From: Spirochaeta sp.
GTDB taxonomy: Bacteria; Spirochaetota; Spirochaetia; DSM-27196; Alkalispirochaetaceae
Length of the DNA stretch: 12,110 nucleotides
Direction of reading: 5' to 3'
Assembly: GCA_007117185.1 (NCBI GenBank)
Contig: SKHA01000347.1
Coordinates: 1-12,110, forward strand
The notes under the pieces are model-generated. The model searched no databases. It saw nothing but the letters and a program-made list of their open reading frames with translations, and had not been told where the DNA came from. Position 1 is the first letter of the stretch, and each line of letters opens with the position of its first letter. Below are positions 1 through 6,746 of this stretch, piece after piece. A program made the translations under genes and the position numbers.

Positions 1-2
1 GC

Positions 3-122
3 AACTTTGACATGGCTTCGTACGAGCCCTATTTTGCCGGTGAACTGACACCTCTGAGTCTCAGTCAGGATGAGATCAACACCGCAGTAGCGGCGATCAA
101 CACCCCGGAAATACCCGGCTGA
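3..122 (+). CDS. C-terminal end of an unidentified protein (partial)
   Basis: Reading from base 3, the frame is open for 39 codons and stops at TGA 120-122; the other two + frames stop within the first 50 bases. The peptide starts NFDMASYEPYFAGEL and ends NTPEIPG. It looks like an ordinary soluble C-terminus with mixed acidic and hydrophobic residues, no membrane segment and no motif I recognise. The gene starts outside the window, so neither family nor length can be judged. It converges on the HisN-like gene, with about 29 bases between the two stop codons. That this frame is coding is inferred from its openness at the window edge. Confidence 0.5.
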   Translation, partial: NFDMASYEPYFAGELTPLSLSQDEINTAVAAINTPEIPG

Positions 123-131
123 CCGCAGGCA

Positions 132-172
132 GGTGCGCCCTGTCCGGAGGCTCAGCTCCGGGGAGCAGCACC
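132..172. terminator. Possible bidirectional terminator hairpin between convergent genes
   Basis: A compound inverted repeat lies where two genes converge. The inner arms are CCGGAG (144-149) and CTCCGG (156-161) around a 6-base loop. The outer arms are GGTGC (132-136) and GCACC (168-172). There is no T-run on either side, so it is not a classical intrinsic terminator. Part of it lies inside the end of the minus-strand gene. Its placement suggests a transcription stop, but the call is weak. Confidence 0.25.
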
Positions 173-940
173 GAGGCAGGCCATCACCCTGCGGTGCAGA
201 CCGGCGGAGGCGACAGCGATACCGCTGCACCCCATCGCTTCTTCGCCGCCGGCAAAGTTGGTGAACACGCCACCCGCTTCACGAACCACGACTCCCAGCG
301 GGGCGATGTCCCAGGGTGCCATGATCGGGTCCACCATGATGTCCAGGTCCCCTCTGGCCAGGAGCATGTAGCCGTAGCCGTCGGCCCAGGTGCGGGTTGC
401 TTCGCATTCCTGAAGCATCTTTTTGGTAAACTCCGGGTGACGGCGGAAGAGGTCCGAAGGGTCGGTAGTTCCGAACCATGCCTCGTTGAGGGGGCGGTCA
501 GCAGACACGTGAACCCGGTTCATTGTCTCATCCCAGGCGCCGCCACCCAGCCAGGCGCTGACCGTTTCTCCCGTTGCCGGAGCGTGGATGACCCCCACCT
601 GAGGGATACCGTCCAGGAGAAACGCCACCAGTGTTGTGAAAAGGGGTACCCCGCGGATAAACGTTTTGGTTCCATCGATCGGGTCAACAACCCACAGCGG
701 GCCGGCGCTGTCCAGAGAACCGCCGTGTTCCTCTCCGAGAATCCCATGATCGGGATAGGCCCGAAGAATCATCTCCCGCATCGTTTCTTCAGTTGTGCGG
801 TCTGCCGCCGTCACTGGTGACTCGTCCGCCTTCAGCTGGATTTCCAGGTCCCGGTTACGAAACCAGCGCATCGCTACCTCGCCACCGGAGAGGGCTATGG
901 CTCGTGCGGTCTGGTGAATCTGTTCCAGATCCATGTTCAT
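152..940 (-). CDS. hisN: Inositol monophosphatase-family phosphatase, HisN-type (probable histidinol-phosphatase)
   Basis: A 262-residue protein, full length for the Mg2+-dependent inositol monophosphatase family. The metal-binding and catalytic signatures are intact: GEEHG at 69-73, DPIDGT at 86-91 and WDIAP at 210-214. The likely ligands are E70, D86, D89 and D211. The sequence DGYGYMLLARGDLDIMVDP before the last motif resembles the HisN subgroup, which removes phosphate from histidinol phosphate in histidine synthesis. Substrates in this superfamily are hard to tell apart, so inositol-1-phosphate or a nucleotide phosphate remains possible. It is the last gene of a minus-strand operon, 6 bases after smpB, and its AGGAG site overlaps the smpB stop. 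That site is 3 bases from the first ATG (940) and 9 from a second in-frame ATG (934), so the protein may start two residues later. No other histidine gene is visible here. Confidence 0.88.
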   Translation of the reverse strand: MNMDLEQIHQTARAIALSGGEVAMRWFRNRDLEIQLKADESPVTAADRTTEETMREMILRAYPDHGILGEEHGGSLDSAGPLWVVDPIDGTKTFIRGVPLFTTLVAFLLDGIPQVGVIHAPATGETVSAWLGGGAWDETMNRVHVSADRPLNEAWFGTTDPSDLFRRHPEFTKKMLQECEATRTWADGYGYMLLARGDLDIMVDPIMAPWDIAPLGVVVREAGGVFTNFAGGEEAMGCSGIAVASAGLHRRVMACLGAAPRS

Positions 941-946
941 CTTCTC

Positions 947-1405
947 CTAAAGATCCCGATGGCGCATCTCGCGGTCGATCTCGCGCTTCTGATCCTTTGC
1001 TTTGAGGGATTCTCGCTTGTCGTAAAGCTTTTTACCGCGACATATCCCGAGCTCCAGCTTGATGAGCCCCTGTTTGAGGTAGAACTCCAGGGGGACCAGA
1101 GTGAACCCCTTTTCCTCAACCCGGCGTCGCATCCGATCAAGCTCTGCTGCGTGACAGAGCAGCTTTCGTTCCCGCAATGGTTCGTGGTTGAAGAGGTTGC
1201 CGTGGGTATACTCGGTTATGTGGAGCCCGATCAACCAGAGGCCTCCGTTTTTGATGCGGCCGTAGGCGTCGGCAAAGGCGAACTTGCCGCTGCGCATGGA
1301 CTTCACTTCCGTGCCCTGGAGGATGATCCCCACCTCGATTTTCTCATCCACGGAATACTCGTGAAACGCCCGTCGGTTCCGCGCGAGGGTTTTGCGGTCA
1401 CCCAT
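947..1405 (-). CDS. smpB: SsrA-binding protein SmpB
   Basis: SmpB binds tmRNA (SsrA) and brings it to ribosomes stalled on broken mRNAs, so the nascent chain is tagged for degradation and the ribosome is freed. From ATG 1405 the protein has 152 residues. It shows the family landmarks in order: NRRAFHEY near the N-terminus, GTEVKSMRSGKFAFADAY in the OB-fold core, HITEYTHGN, RKLLCHAAEL, GFTLVPLEFYLKQG, and the basic tail KKLYDKRESLKAKDQKREID that enters the decoding centre. I prefer ATG 1405 because a GGGGA site sits 5 bases upstream; a GTG at 1417 would add four residues. The start overlaps the end of the PEGA/SUMF1 gene by 8 bases, so translation is probably coupled. The tmRNA gene itself is not in this window. 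Confidence 0.96.
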   Translation of the reverse strand: MGDRKTLARNRRAFHEYSVDEKIEVGIILQGTEVKSMRSGKFAFADAYGRIKNGGLWLIGLHITEYTHGNLFNHEPLRERKLLCHAAELDRMRRRVEEKGFTLVPLEFYLKQGLIKLELGICRGKKLYDKRESLKAKDQKREIDREMRHRDL

Positions 1406-3017
1406 TCTGTTCCCCACTCACCAGGACAAGACGAAAACCGAGAAACGGCGTGGCCCAATCCGGTGGCTGGGATCCTCGCAGATCGTGTCGCTGGTCTGAG
1501 TTGGCGAAGCTGCCGCCCATCACCACACGGTGGGCACCATGCCGCGGAACCAGTACCTCACCGCTTTTACCGTACCAGTCGGTGGTCCATTCCCAGAGAT
1601 TTCCTGAAAGATGTCTCGCTGCCAGCGCGCCTGTTGGACCGCTTCCAGCAGGTTCCGGACCGGATCGGGGCACTCCCGACTGAACACTGCCGGCTGGACC
1701 ATTGAGAAACGCCGCATACTCCCACTCAACCGGTGTGGGCAGGCGAACCGAAGCGTTCATCCCCAGGGGGGTGCCGGACTGACGTGCTTCACGTTCAACC
1801 CAACGGGCCACCGCCTCAGCAGCGGTGACCGGAACATGACGAACAGGGAGCATGCCCTCCGCCGAGGGGGGGCCGGAGAGCCAGGTGTCCCAATCATCCG
1901 GCCAGTCGTCCAGATAGTACGCCACTGAATCACGGGAGGTGTCGCCGTGCCGGGGCGCCCATTCAGGGTGGGCGGCGATAAACCGGGCATAGTCCCGCCG
2001 ACTGAACTCGTCCTGCATGATCCAGAAATCCCGGCTGAAGGTGCTGATAACGCCGGTTTTCCCCGGGTCTCTGAGGGGATACCCCACGGCGTACCTCCCG
2101 GCAGGTACCCGGACAAAGGTCAGCCCGGCCACAACCATCGTCGTGGGTGGGGGAATCAGGCCCTCGTCCAGCTCAACAGAGAGGGTCAGCAGTTCAGTGG
2201 AAAGCTCCGCGTTGCGCTGGGCTATCCACGCTTCCAGCGCGGCACCGGTACCTTCACGTTCCATCGGGATCAGATCCGTCAGAACACGATAAAAACCCGG
2301 ATAATGTGTATCAAGGTGTATAAAATACTGAACAACTTCAGCGACGGAACCGGGCTGTACCGCTCCACCGGGGTTGGCAGCCCGCAACGCTGACCCCACC
2401 ACCTCTGCGGCCTGCCACGGCTCAGCGTGCGCAAGAAGGTCAGCCACGTACGCCAGAACAGAGTCTCTCTCCCCTTCCGCAGCAGGGGTTGCAGCCCACA
2501 GCAATCTGCTGGCATCACGTGCCACCGGTGGGTGCTGAAACTGACCGCCGGGTTCCGACCCAAGGGACCAGGAAGCAAACGCTGCAACACCGGCACGGGC
2601 GATCGCGTCGGGGTCTGTCGGTTCAAAGATGGTATCGACCCGCTCCCGACGGGGGAAGAATCTGCTGGCAAAGCGCCGTCCCGCCACAGCGACACTGCTG
2701 GTCTGAGGGGGCAGACCCGGCATGGTCACGGTGACCGTCCGGACCCCTGCGGGAACAAACGCCTCAACAGGTGTGGATCCAATTCGTGTTTCGTCGACAA
2801 AAACACCCGCTCCCGCGGGGCTGCTGACAAAGGTGACGACGCTGCCGTAGTTGCGCAGTCCCGGAAGCAGCAGAAGCCAGAACAGAAATCCCAGCGCGGC
2901 AAGCCCCCAGAGCGTCGGAACCCACACCAGAGGAGTCACACCCAGAATCGGTTTCAACGTGACCGAGATTTCCGATAAATCCTCTTCCGAGGTGATTTCT
3001 TTCCAGGAACGTGACAT
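1398..3017 (-). CDS. Membrane-anchored PEGA and SUMF1 (formylglycine-generating-enzyme-like) domain protein
   Basis: From ATG 3017 the protein has 539 residues. An N-terminal cytosolic tail (1-27) is followed by one strongly hydrophobic segment (about 28-52). Next comes a PEGA-like domain (about 60-104, with SSPAGAGVFVDETRIGSTP), a roughly 190-residue region I cannot assign, and a C-terminal SUMF1/FGE-sulfatase fold (about 295-535). SUMF1 marks are FVRVPAGRY, RLPTPVEWEYAA (425-436), GNLWEWTTDWYG (472-483), GGSF (501-504) and GFRLV (527-531). True formylglycine-generating enzymes use two C-terminal cysteines; this protein has no cysteine at all, so it should not be a sulfatase activator. PEGA and non-catalytic SUMF1 domains are usually surface or periplasmic binding modules, so an envelope role is inferred. 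It heads the operon with smpB and hisN and diverges from lepB. The frame is open upstream to 3269, but a strong promoter lies at 3029-3058, which makes a longer protein unlikely. Confidence 0.82.
   Translation of the reverse strand: MSRSWKEITSEEDLSEISVTLKPILGVTPLVWVPTLWGLAALGFLFWLLLLPGLRNYGSVVTFVSSPAGAGVFVDETRIGSTPVEAFVPAGVRTVTVTMPGLPPQTSSVAVAGRRFASRFFPRRERVDTIFEPTDPDAIARAGVAAFASWSLGSEPGGQFQHPPVARDASRLLWAATPAAEGERDSVLAYVADLLAHAEPWQAAEVVGSALRAANPGGAVQPGSVAEVVQYFIHLDTHYPGFYRVLTDLIPMEREGTGAALEAWIAQRNAELSTELLTLSVELDEGLIPPPTTMVVAGLTFVRVPAGRYAVGYPLRDPGKTGVISTFSRDFWIMQDEFSRRDYARFIAAHPEWAPRHGDTSRDSVAYYLDDWPDDWDTWLSGPPSAEGMLPVRHVPVTAAEAVARWVEREARQSGTPLGMNASVRLPTPVEWEYAAFLNGPAGSVQSGVPRSGPEPAGSGPTGALAARHLSGNLWEWTTDWYGKSGEVLVPRHGAHRVVMGGSFANSDQRHDLRGSQPPDWATPFLGFRLVLVSGEQNG
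1411..1415 (-). promoter_or_regulatory. Ribosome binding site that decides the smpB start
   Basis: On the minus strand GGGGA lies 5 bases before ATG 1405, inside the end of the upstream gene. The alternative GTG at 1417 has only a poor GGTGA-like stretch upstream. This favours the shorter SmpB. Confidence 0.5.
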
Positions 3018-3028
3018 AGCGAATGGGA

Positions 3029-3058
3029 AGTATAGAAACGGTACCTTGCTGTTGTCAA
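3029..3058 (-). promoter_or_regulatory. Sigma-70-type promoter for the PEGA/SUMF1-smpB-hisN operon
   Basis: On the minus strand a perfect -35 TTGACA (3058-3053) is followed by an 18-base spacer and a -10 TATACT (3034-3029). Transcription should begin near 3021-3023, only a few bases before ATG 3017, and no Shine-Dalgarno sequence fits. The mRNA may therefore be leaderless or nearly so. Confidence 0.6.
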
Positions 3059-3080
3059 CGCGTGGCAAGACTTGTGGATT
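3052..3080 (+). promoter_or_regulatory. Weak candidate promoter for lepB, overlapping the divergent promoter
   Basis: The + strand has TTGTCA (3052-3057, five of six matches to TTGACA), 17 bases, then TGGATT (3075-3080, a poor -10). The -35 shares its bases with the divergent promoter's TTGACA, because GTTG-T-CAAC (3051-3059) is nearly palindromic. If real, the two promoters would compete for polymerase. The -10 match is weak, so this is tentative. Confidence 0.22.
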
Positions 3081-3108
3081 CCCCGCACTCCGTGGTACCG
3101 TCCCAGCG

Positions 3109-4092
3109 ATGAAGAACCTGGCTGCAGCCCTGGTGAATATTACAGAAACGGTGCTCACCATGCGCGCCCGCCGCAAAGCCCGCGGGCGTATTCGGCAGGC
3201 CAGAAAACATCCTCTTCGGGACTGGATCGAAGCGTTTTTGCAGGCGGCCCTGATGGTGCTGGTTATCAATCAGTTCCTGTTGCAGGCGTACCGCATCCCC
3301 TCCGGTTCGATGATCCGCACGTTCATAGAGGGGGACCGCATCTTCGTGAACAAGGTGGTCTACGGGCCGGAACTGCTCCCGGGAATCTCCCGTCTCCCCG
3401 GATTTGCCACCCCGGAGCGTAACGAGGTGATCATTTTTGTGAACCCGTCGTACATCAGTCGGGGCGCGCTGTTCACCCTGCTGCAACGCACCATCTACAT
3501 GCTTACCCTCTCGCTGGTCGACATTGACCGGGATGCAATCAGCAACGAGGCGCGGGCGCACCTGCTCATTAAACGCGCTGTAGGTGTGGGTGGCGACCGT
3601 TTTCGTAACGACCCCTTCGGAAATATCGAGGTCCTCCCCGCAGGCAGCGACCAATGGATTCCTGAAGGTGAATTTCAGGATCTGGCGGATAACCACTACG
3701 AGTTGCAGCGCCTGATCGATCCTCAGGGCTACCAGGTGATTCACCTGGGCGCCCGCGCCCTGGCCCTGGCTGAAACAGGTGCGGAGTTGACTGCAGAACA
3801 GCAGAGTGCTGCCGATGAGATGCGCCGAACCCCCATAAGAGACCCCTTTGAGTTTGAACGGGTGCGCCACGGGACACTCTTCTCCGCGGCGCCGCACCTG
3901 GCCCGGTACCGCCGGCGATACCAGTTCGTCGAAAACGGGTGGTATGTTCCGGCCAACCGGATTCTGGGGCTGGGTGACAATCGGGACAACTCCCGGGATG
4001 GGCGTTATTTCGGACCGGTTCATGAACAGAACGTTCTCGGTCGGGCGATGATTATCTACTGGCCCATCAGTCGGGCAGGGCGGGTTTACTGA
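3109..4092 (+). CDS. lepB: Signal peptidase I
   Basis: This membrane protease cleaves signal peptides from exported preproteins on the outer face of the cytoplasmic membrane. From ATG 3109 it has 327 residues. A basic N-terminus (19-38) precedes a membrane segment (about 39-60). IPSGSM follows, with catalytic Ser67, then LIKRAVGVGGD with catalytic Lys155, and the box E motif GLGDNRDNSRDGRYFG (287-302) before a YWP end. Two traits are unusual. IPSGSM is followed by Ile-Arg-Thr where Pro-Thr is common, and a long insert before the lysine includes a second hydrophobic stretch (about 120-137). A further charged insert (about 220-260) precedes box E. I recall similar inserts in treponeme LepB proteins. 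The start is uncertain: neither ATG 3109 nor ATG 3160 has a good ribosome site, and both keep the active site. The open frame back to 2851 overlaps the divergent gene and is unlikely to be used. Confidence 0.93.
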   Translation: MKNLAAALVNITETVLTMRARRKARGRIRQARKHPLRDWIEAFLQAALMVLVINQFLLQAYRIPSGSMIRTFIEGDRIFVNKVVYGPELLPGISRLPGFATPERNEVIIFVNPSYISRGALFTLLQRTIYMLTLSLVDIDRDAISNEARAHLLIKRAVGVGGDRFRNDPFGNIEVLPAGSDQWIPEGEFQDLADNHYELQRLIDPQGYQVIHLGARALALAETGAELTAEQQSAADEMRRTPIRDPFEFERVRHGTLFSAAPHLARYRRRYQFVENGWYVPANRILGLGDNRDNSRDGRYFGPVHEQNVLGRAMIIYWPISRAGRVY

Positions 4093-4725
4093 TTGGCACG
4101 GGGACGATCCCGGTCCGGATCATGGCTGCGCCGGCTGCTCCTGTTGTTCCTCCTGGGAGCTGCAGCGTTCTCGATATTTCGCCTTCGTGGACCGGCGCTG
4201 ATCTCCGTTCGCGGGGACGCGCTGGTTCCGCACGTTTACGACGGCGATATCCTTCTGGCGCGACGGCACCGCTCTGAGACGTTTCGCCGGGGTGAGGTTG
4301 TTGTTGTGGAGGGCCCCATCAGAACGGGAAACCGCCTGGAGGATCTCTGGCGACAGATCCGCAGCCGCCGGGGTGGTGATCCCTTTCGTCCATCCATGGG
4401 AGAGCCGGTTCTGCGGGTAGTCCTGGGGCTGCCGGGTGACCAGGTGCACTGGGGTGGCGCCGCCGACGTGGTGAAGAGCTCACGGGATGGTCAGACCTAC
4501 CGCTACACCTTACCGGTTCTGCATCACCTCCTTGACCAGGACGAAGAGACGATTCTTCTTGAAGACGGGTGGTTCTTCCTTGTTGCTCTCCAACCGGGTC
4601 GTGCCGACTCCCGTGCCACCGGAGCGGTTCCCGCCGCAGCGATTCACTTTCGGGTCCAATCGATCATCTGGCCGCGGGAACGACGGGGCCTGCTCGACCC
4701 GTTTCCGCCGGACGACGGTCCGTGA
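4093..4725 (+). CDS. Signal peptidase I-like protein lacking the catalytic Ser and Lys
   Basis: A 210-residue membrane protein with the S26 (LepB/Sip) layout: basic N-terminus (1-14), hydrophobic segment (about 15-28), then SVRGDALVPHVYDGDILLA (38-56), LRVVLGLPGD (107-116) and a late LQPGRADSRATG resembling box E. It aligns naturally with VxGDSMxPTL and KRxIGLPGD of Bacillus-type enzymes. The catalytic serine is Ala43 here and the lysine position is Arg108, so it should be inactive as a Ser/Lys protease. The frame is intact and the fold motifs are kept, which argues for a retained non-catalytic role rather than decay. The start is TTG 4093, directly after the lepB stop, with a GGGCGGG stretch about 8 bases upstream; no better start is near. 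It is co-transcribed with lepB, so it may bind preproteins or partner LepB; that is inference. Confidence 0.75.
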   Translation: MARGRSRSGSWLRRLLLLFLLGAAAFSIFRLRGPALISVRGDALVPHVYDGDILLARRHRSETFRRGEVVVVEGPIRTGNRLEDLWRQIRSRRGGDPFRPSMGEPVLRVVLGLPGDQVHWGGAADVVKSSRDGQTYRYTLPVLHHLLDQDEETILLEDGWFFLVALQPGRADSRATGAVPAAAIHFRVQSIIWPRERRGLLDPFPPDDGP

Positions 4726-4753
4726 ATACCCGGTGATCCGCGACCACCGCCGG

Positions 4754-5962
4754 ATGCATCTGTACCTGCACATCCCGTTTTGCCGGCAGAGATGTGACTA
4801 TTGTGATTTTTTTTCCAGGACCCGCGCTTCGTCACACCGGATGGAGCAGATCCTGCAGCGCACCCTCGAACAGGTAACCTGTGTCCTGCAGACCTATCCG
4901 GAACGTTCGGTGGAAACACTGTACGTCGGTGGTGGTACTCCCTCTGCCCTTGACGGCGCTGCCCGGGAAAGGATGCTGGAGACGATTCAAACCGTTGTGA
5001 CCGCCAACCCGGCGATCAGGGAGGTTACTGTTGAGGTAAACCCCGAGGATACGGACCACCGATTGCTGGCGGCATTGGCCCTAGTCGGGGTCAACCGAAT
5101 CTCTCTGGGGATCCAGACGCTGCGCGACCCCGTTCTGGCACGAATCGGACGGGTGGGCGGGGGAGATACCAACCGTAAGGCACTGTCCACGATGAGGGAC
5201 ATGTGGTCCCCCGGGGTGGACCGTCGCACCCACTGGAGTGCAGATCTGATCGTCGGAATCCCCGGCTATACCCTCCGGAAGATCAGAGAGGACCTCCAAA
5301 AGATCATCGCCGCCGGAGCGGACCACCTGTCCGTGTACGAGCTCTCTCTGGAAAAGAACACCGTTCTCGGGTGGAAACACCGCCGGAATCTCTTCCAGGA
5401 AATGCCTGCCTCGGAGGTGCTGAGTCAGCTTCACGGGGTCCGTGATTTTCTCAGTGATCACGGGTTCTCCCGATATGAAGTATCCAGCTACGCCAGAGAG
5501 GATGGCCGGGGCATCCACAACAGCGCCTACTGGGATATGGCGCCTCACCTCGGGTGTGGTCCCGGAGCTGTGGGAACGATGCCGGAGCCATGGCCTGTTC
5601 GGCATGTCGTCACCGGGAACTTCCGCCGCTTTCTGGAATCCCCGGATTTCGGAATGGACCGGGAACCACTCCCTCGCCTGCAGTTTATGCAGGAAGTTCT
5701 GATGATGGGCATGCGCCTTCAATCCGGGCTGGATGACTCCCGTTTTGCCGGGATTTTTGGTGTTTCCCTGCAGCAGATCCTGCCGGAGACGTTGCACAAA
5801 TGGCACTTTTTCCTTGCTGCTGATCCCGAAGGAACACCCCCTCGGTGGGTCCTTCCTGAGACGCATCGGGATGTACTTGATTCGGTCATCCTTGACGCGT
5901 TTCGGGAACTTGACGCCCGCGTTCTGGAAGATCCGTCTCTTGACAGGCCATGGAGCAAGTGA
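4754..5962 (+). CDS. hemW: Radical SAM protein HemW (heme chaperone, HemN-like)
   Basis: From ATG 4754 the protein has 402 residues, slightly above the usual length of about 380. The N-terminus reads HIPFCRQRCDYCDFF, a CxxxCxxC radical-SAM motif (Cys10, Cys14, Cys17) that ligates a 4Fe-4S cluster. The CDF ending is typical of HemW rather than the oxidase HemN, which has an extra cysteine there. YVGGGTPSAL (57-66) is the SAM-binding glycine motif, and the C-terminal HemN_C-like region contains QEVLMMGMRLQSGLD. HemW binds heme and is thought to deliver it to heme proteins; it has often been misnamed coproporphyrinogen III oxidase. A GTG at 4733 would add seven residues, and neither start has a clear ribosome site. 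The gene begins 28 bases after the LepB-like stop and lies in the same + strand run. No heme biosynthesis gene is visible nearby. Confidence 0.9.
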   Translation: MHLYLHIPFCRQRCDYCDFFSRTRASSHRMEQILQRTLEQVTCVLQTYPERSVETLYVGGGTPSALDGAARERMLETIQTVVTANPAIREVTVEVNPEDTDHRLLAALALVGVNRISLGIQTLRDPVLARIGRVGGGDTNRKALSTMRDMWSPGVDRRTHWSADLIVGIPGYTLRKIREDLQKIIAAGADHLSVYELSLEKNTVLGWKHRRNLFQEMPASEVLSQLHGVRDFLSDHGFSRYEVSSYAREDGRGIHNSAYWDMAPHLGCGPGAVGTMPEPWPVRHVVTGNFRRFLESPDFGMDREPLPRLQFMQEVLMMGMRLQSGLDDSRFAGIFGVSLQQILPETLHKWHFFLAADPEGTPPRWVLPETHRDVLDSVILDAFRELDARVLEDPSLDRPWSK

Positions 5963-5968
5963 TAGCTT
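5940..5968 (+). promoter_or_regulatory. Candidate internal promoter ahead of yebC-ruvCAB-queA
   Basis: A perfect -35 TTGACA (5940-5945) within the end of hemW is followed by 17 bases and TAGCTT (5963-5968), which matches a -10 box at only three positions. It would start transcription near 5975, just before the yebC ribosome site. It might let the recombination genes be expressed apart from lepB and hemW. Confidence 0.3.
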
Positions 5969-6002
5969 CTTCTCTCACAAGCAGATACCGTGAGGGGGAC
6001 GA

Positions 6003-6746
6003 ATGTCTGGCCACAGTAAATGGGCGACAATACGACACAAAAAAGGTGCCCAGGATGCCAAGCGGGGCAAAGTTTTTTCGAAGATCATCAAAGAAATAAC
6101 CATCGCCGCGCGTCTGGGCGGCGGAGAGTTGGAGAGCAATCCCCGCTTGCGCACGGCAATTACAAAAGCCAAGGGCGCCAATATGCCCAAGGACAATATT
6201 GACCGGGCGATCAAGAAAGGCACCGGCGAGCTCGGCGGCGTTGACTACGTGGAACTCACCTACGAAGGGTACGGTCCCAGCGGGGTGGCGATCCTCATTG
6301 ACGCGCTGACGGACAACAAAAACCGGACCGCCGCTGACGTGCGCAGCATCTTCGCCAAGAATGGCGGAAACCTCGGTGAGACCGGGTGCGTCTCCTATCT
6401 CTTTTCCCGGCGCGGGGTAATTTCTTATGACAGCAGCCGCTACAGCGAGGACCAGATCATGGAAGCAGCTCTGGAAGCCGGGGCTGACGACGTGGAAGCA
6501 GAGGGTGAGTCCATCACCATCAGCACCTCCCCTGAAGAGTTCGAGGCCGTTCTGGACGCGATGACCGCCGCCGGTTATGAACACGAGATGGCCGAAGTCT
6601 CCCGGGTTGCAGAGACCTCTGTTGCCCTGGATCACGAGGGAACCCGTAAGGCCCTGCGTCTGGTGGAACTCCTGGACGATCACGACGACGTTCAGGAAGT
6701 GGCTACCAATCTGGACATACCTGACGACTTCGACCCCGACGATTGA
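6003..6746 (+). CDS. yebC: YebC/PmpR family protein (TACO1 family)
   Basis: A complete 247-residue member of the YebC/TACO1 family. It opens with the signature SGHSKWATIRHKKGAQDAKRG and continues with GGGELESNPRLRTAI, NMPKDNIDRAIKKGTGE and YEGYGPSGVAI. The acidic C-terminal half ends in DDFDPDD. Family members have been described as DNA-binding regulators (PmpR) and, more recently, as factors that help ribosomes through difficult sequences such as proline runs; which applies here cannot be read from sequence. ATG 6003 has an AGGGGG site 4 bases upstream (5993-5998), one of the strongest in the window. The gene lies 40 bases after hemW and overlaps ruvC by one base (TGATG). Linkage of yebC to ruvC and ruvAB is common in bacteria. 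Confidence 0.95.
   Translation: MSGHSKWATIRHKKGAQDAKRGKVFSKIIKEITIAARLGGGELESNPRLRTAITKAKGANMPKDNIDRAIKKGTGELGGVDYVELTYEGYGPSGVAILIDALTDNKNRTAADVRSIFAKNGGNLGETGCVSYLFSRRGVISYDSSRYSEDQIMEAALEAGADDVEAEGESITISTSPEEFEAVLDAMTAAGYEHEMAEVSRVAETSVALDHEGTRKALRLVELLDDHDDVQEVATNLDIPDDFDPDD

Noticed and set aside
194..1705. Long + strand open frames opposite hisN, smpB and the SUMF1 gene
   Set aside because: The minus-strand genes here are strongly supported by family motifs; the + frames have no recognisable domain.
3018..3269. 84-residue N-terminal extension of the PEGA/SUMF1 protein
   Set aside because: It crosses a TTGACA/TATACT promoter and the start of lepB, and its sequence is Arg/Ala/Cys-rich, unlike the rest of the protein.
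3055..4023. 322-codon open frame on the minus strand opposite lepB
   Set aside because: It lies wholly antisense to a gene with clear catalytic motifs; its product is low-complexity Gln/His/Arg-rich with no family motif. Long antisense frames are expected in GC-rich genes.
4487..4753. 89-residue N-terminal extension of HemW
   Set aside because: It overlaps most of the end of the LepB-like gene in another frame, and HemW proteins start just before the HIPFC motif.
5974..5994. CTCAC/GTGAG inverted repeat touching the yebC ribosome site, as a possible RNA switch
   Set aside because: Only five base pairs around an 11-base loop; too weak to claim regulation.
5081..6683. Two long minus-strand open frames opposite hemW and yebC
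   Set aside because: Both are shadows of conserved + strand genes and carry no motif or good ribosome site.
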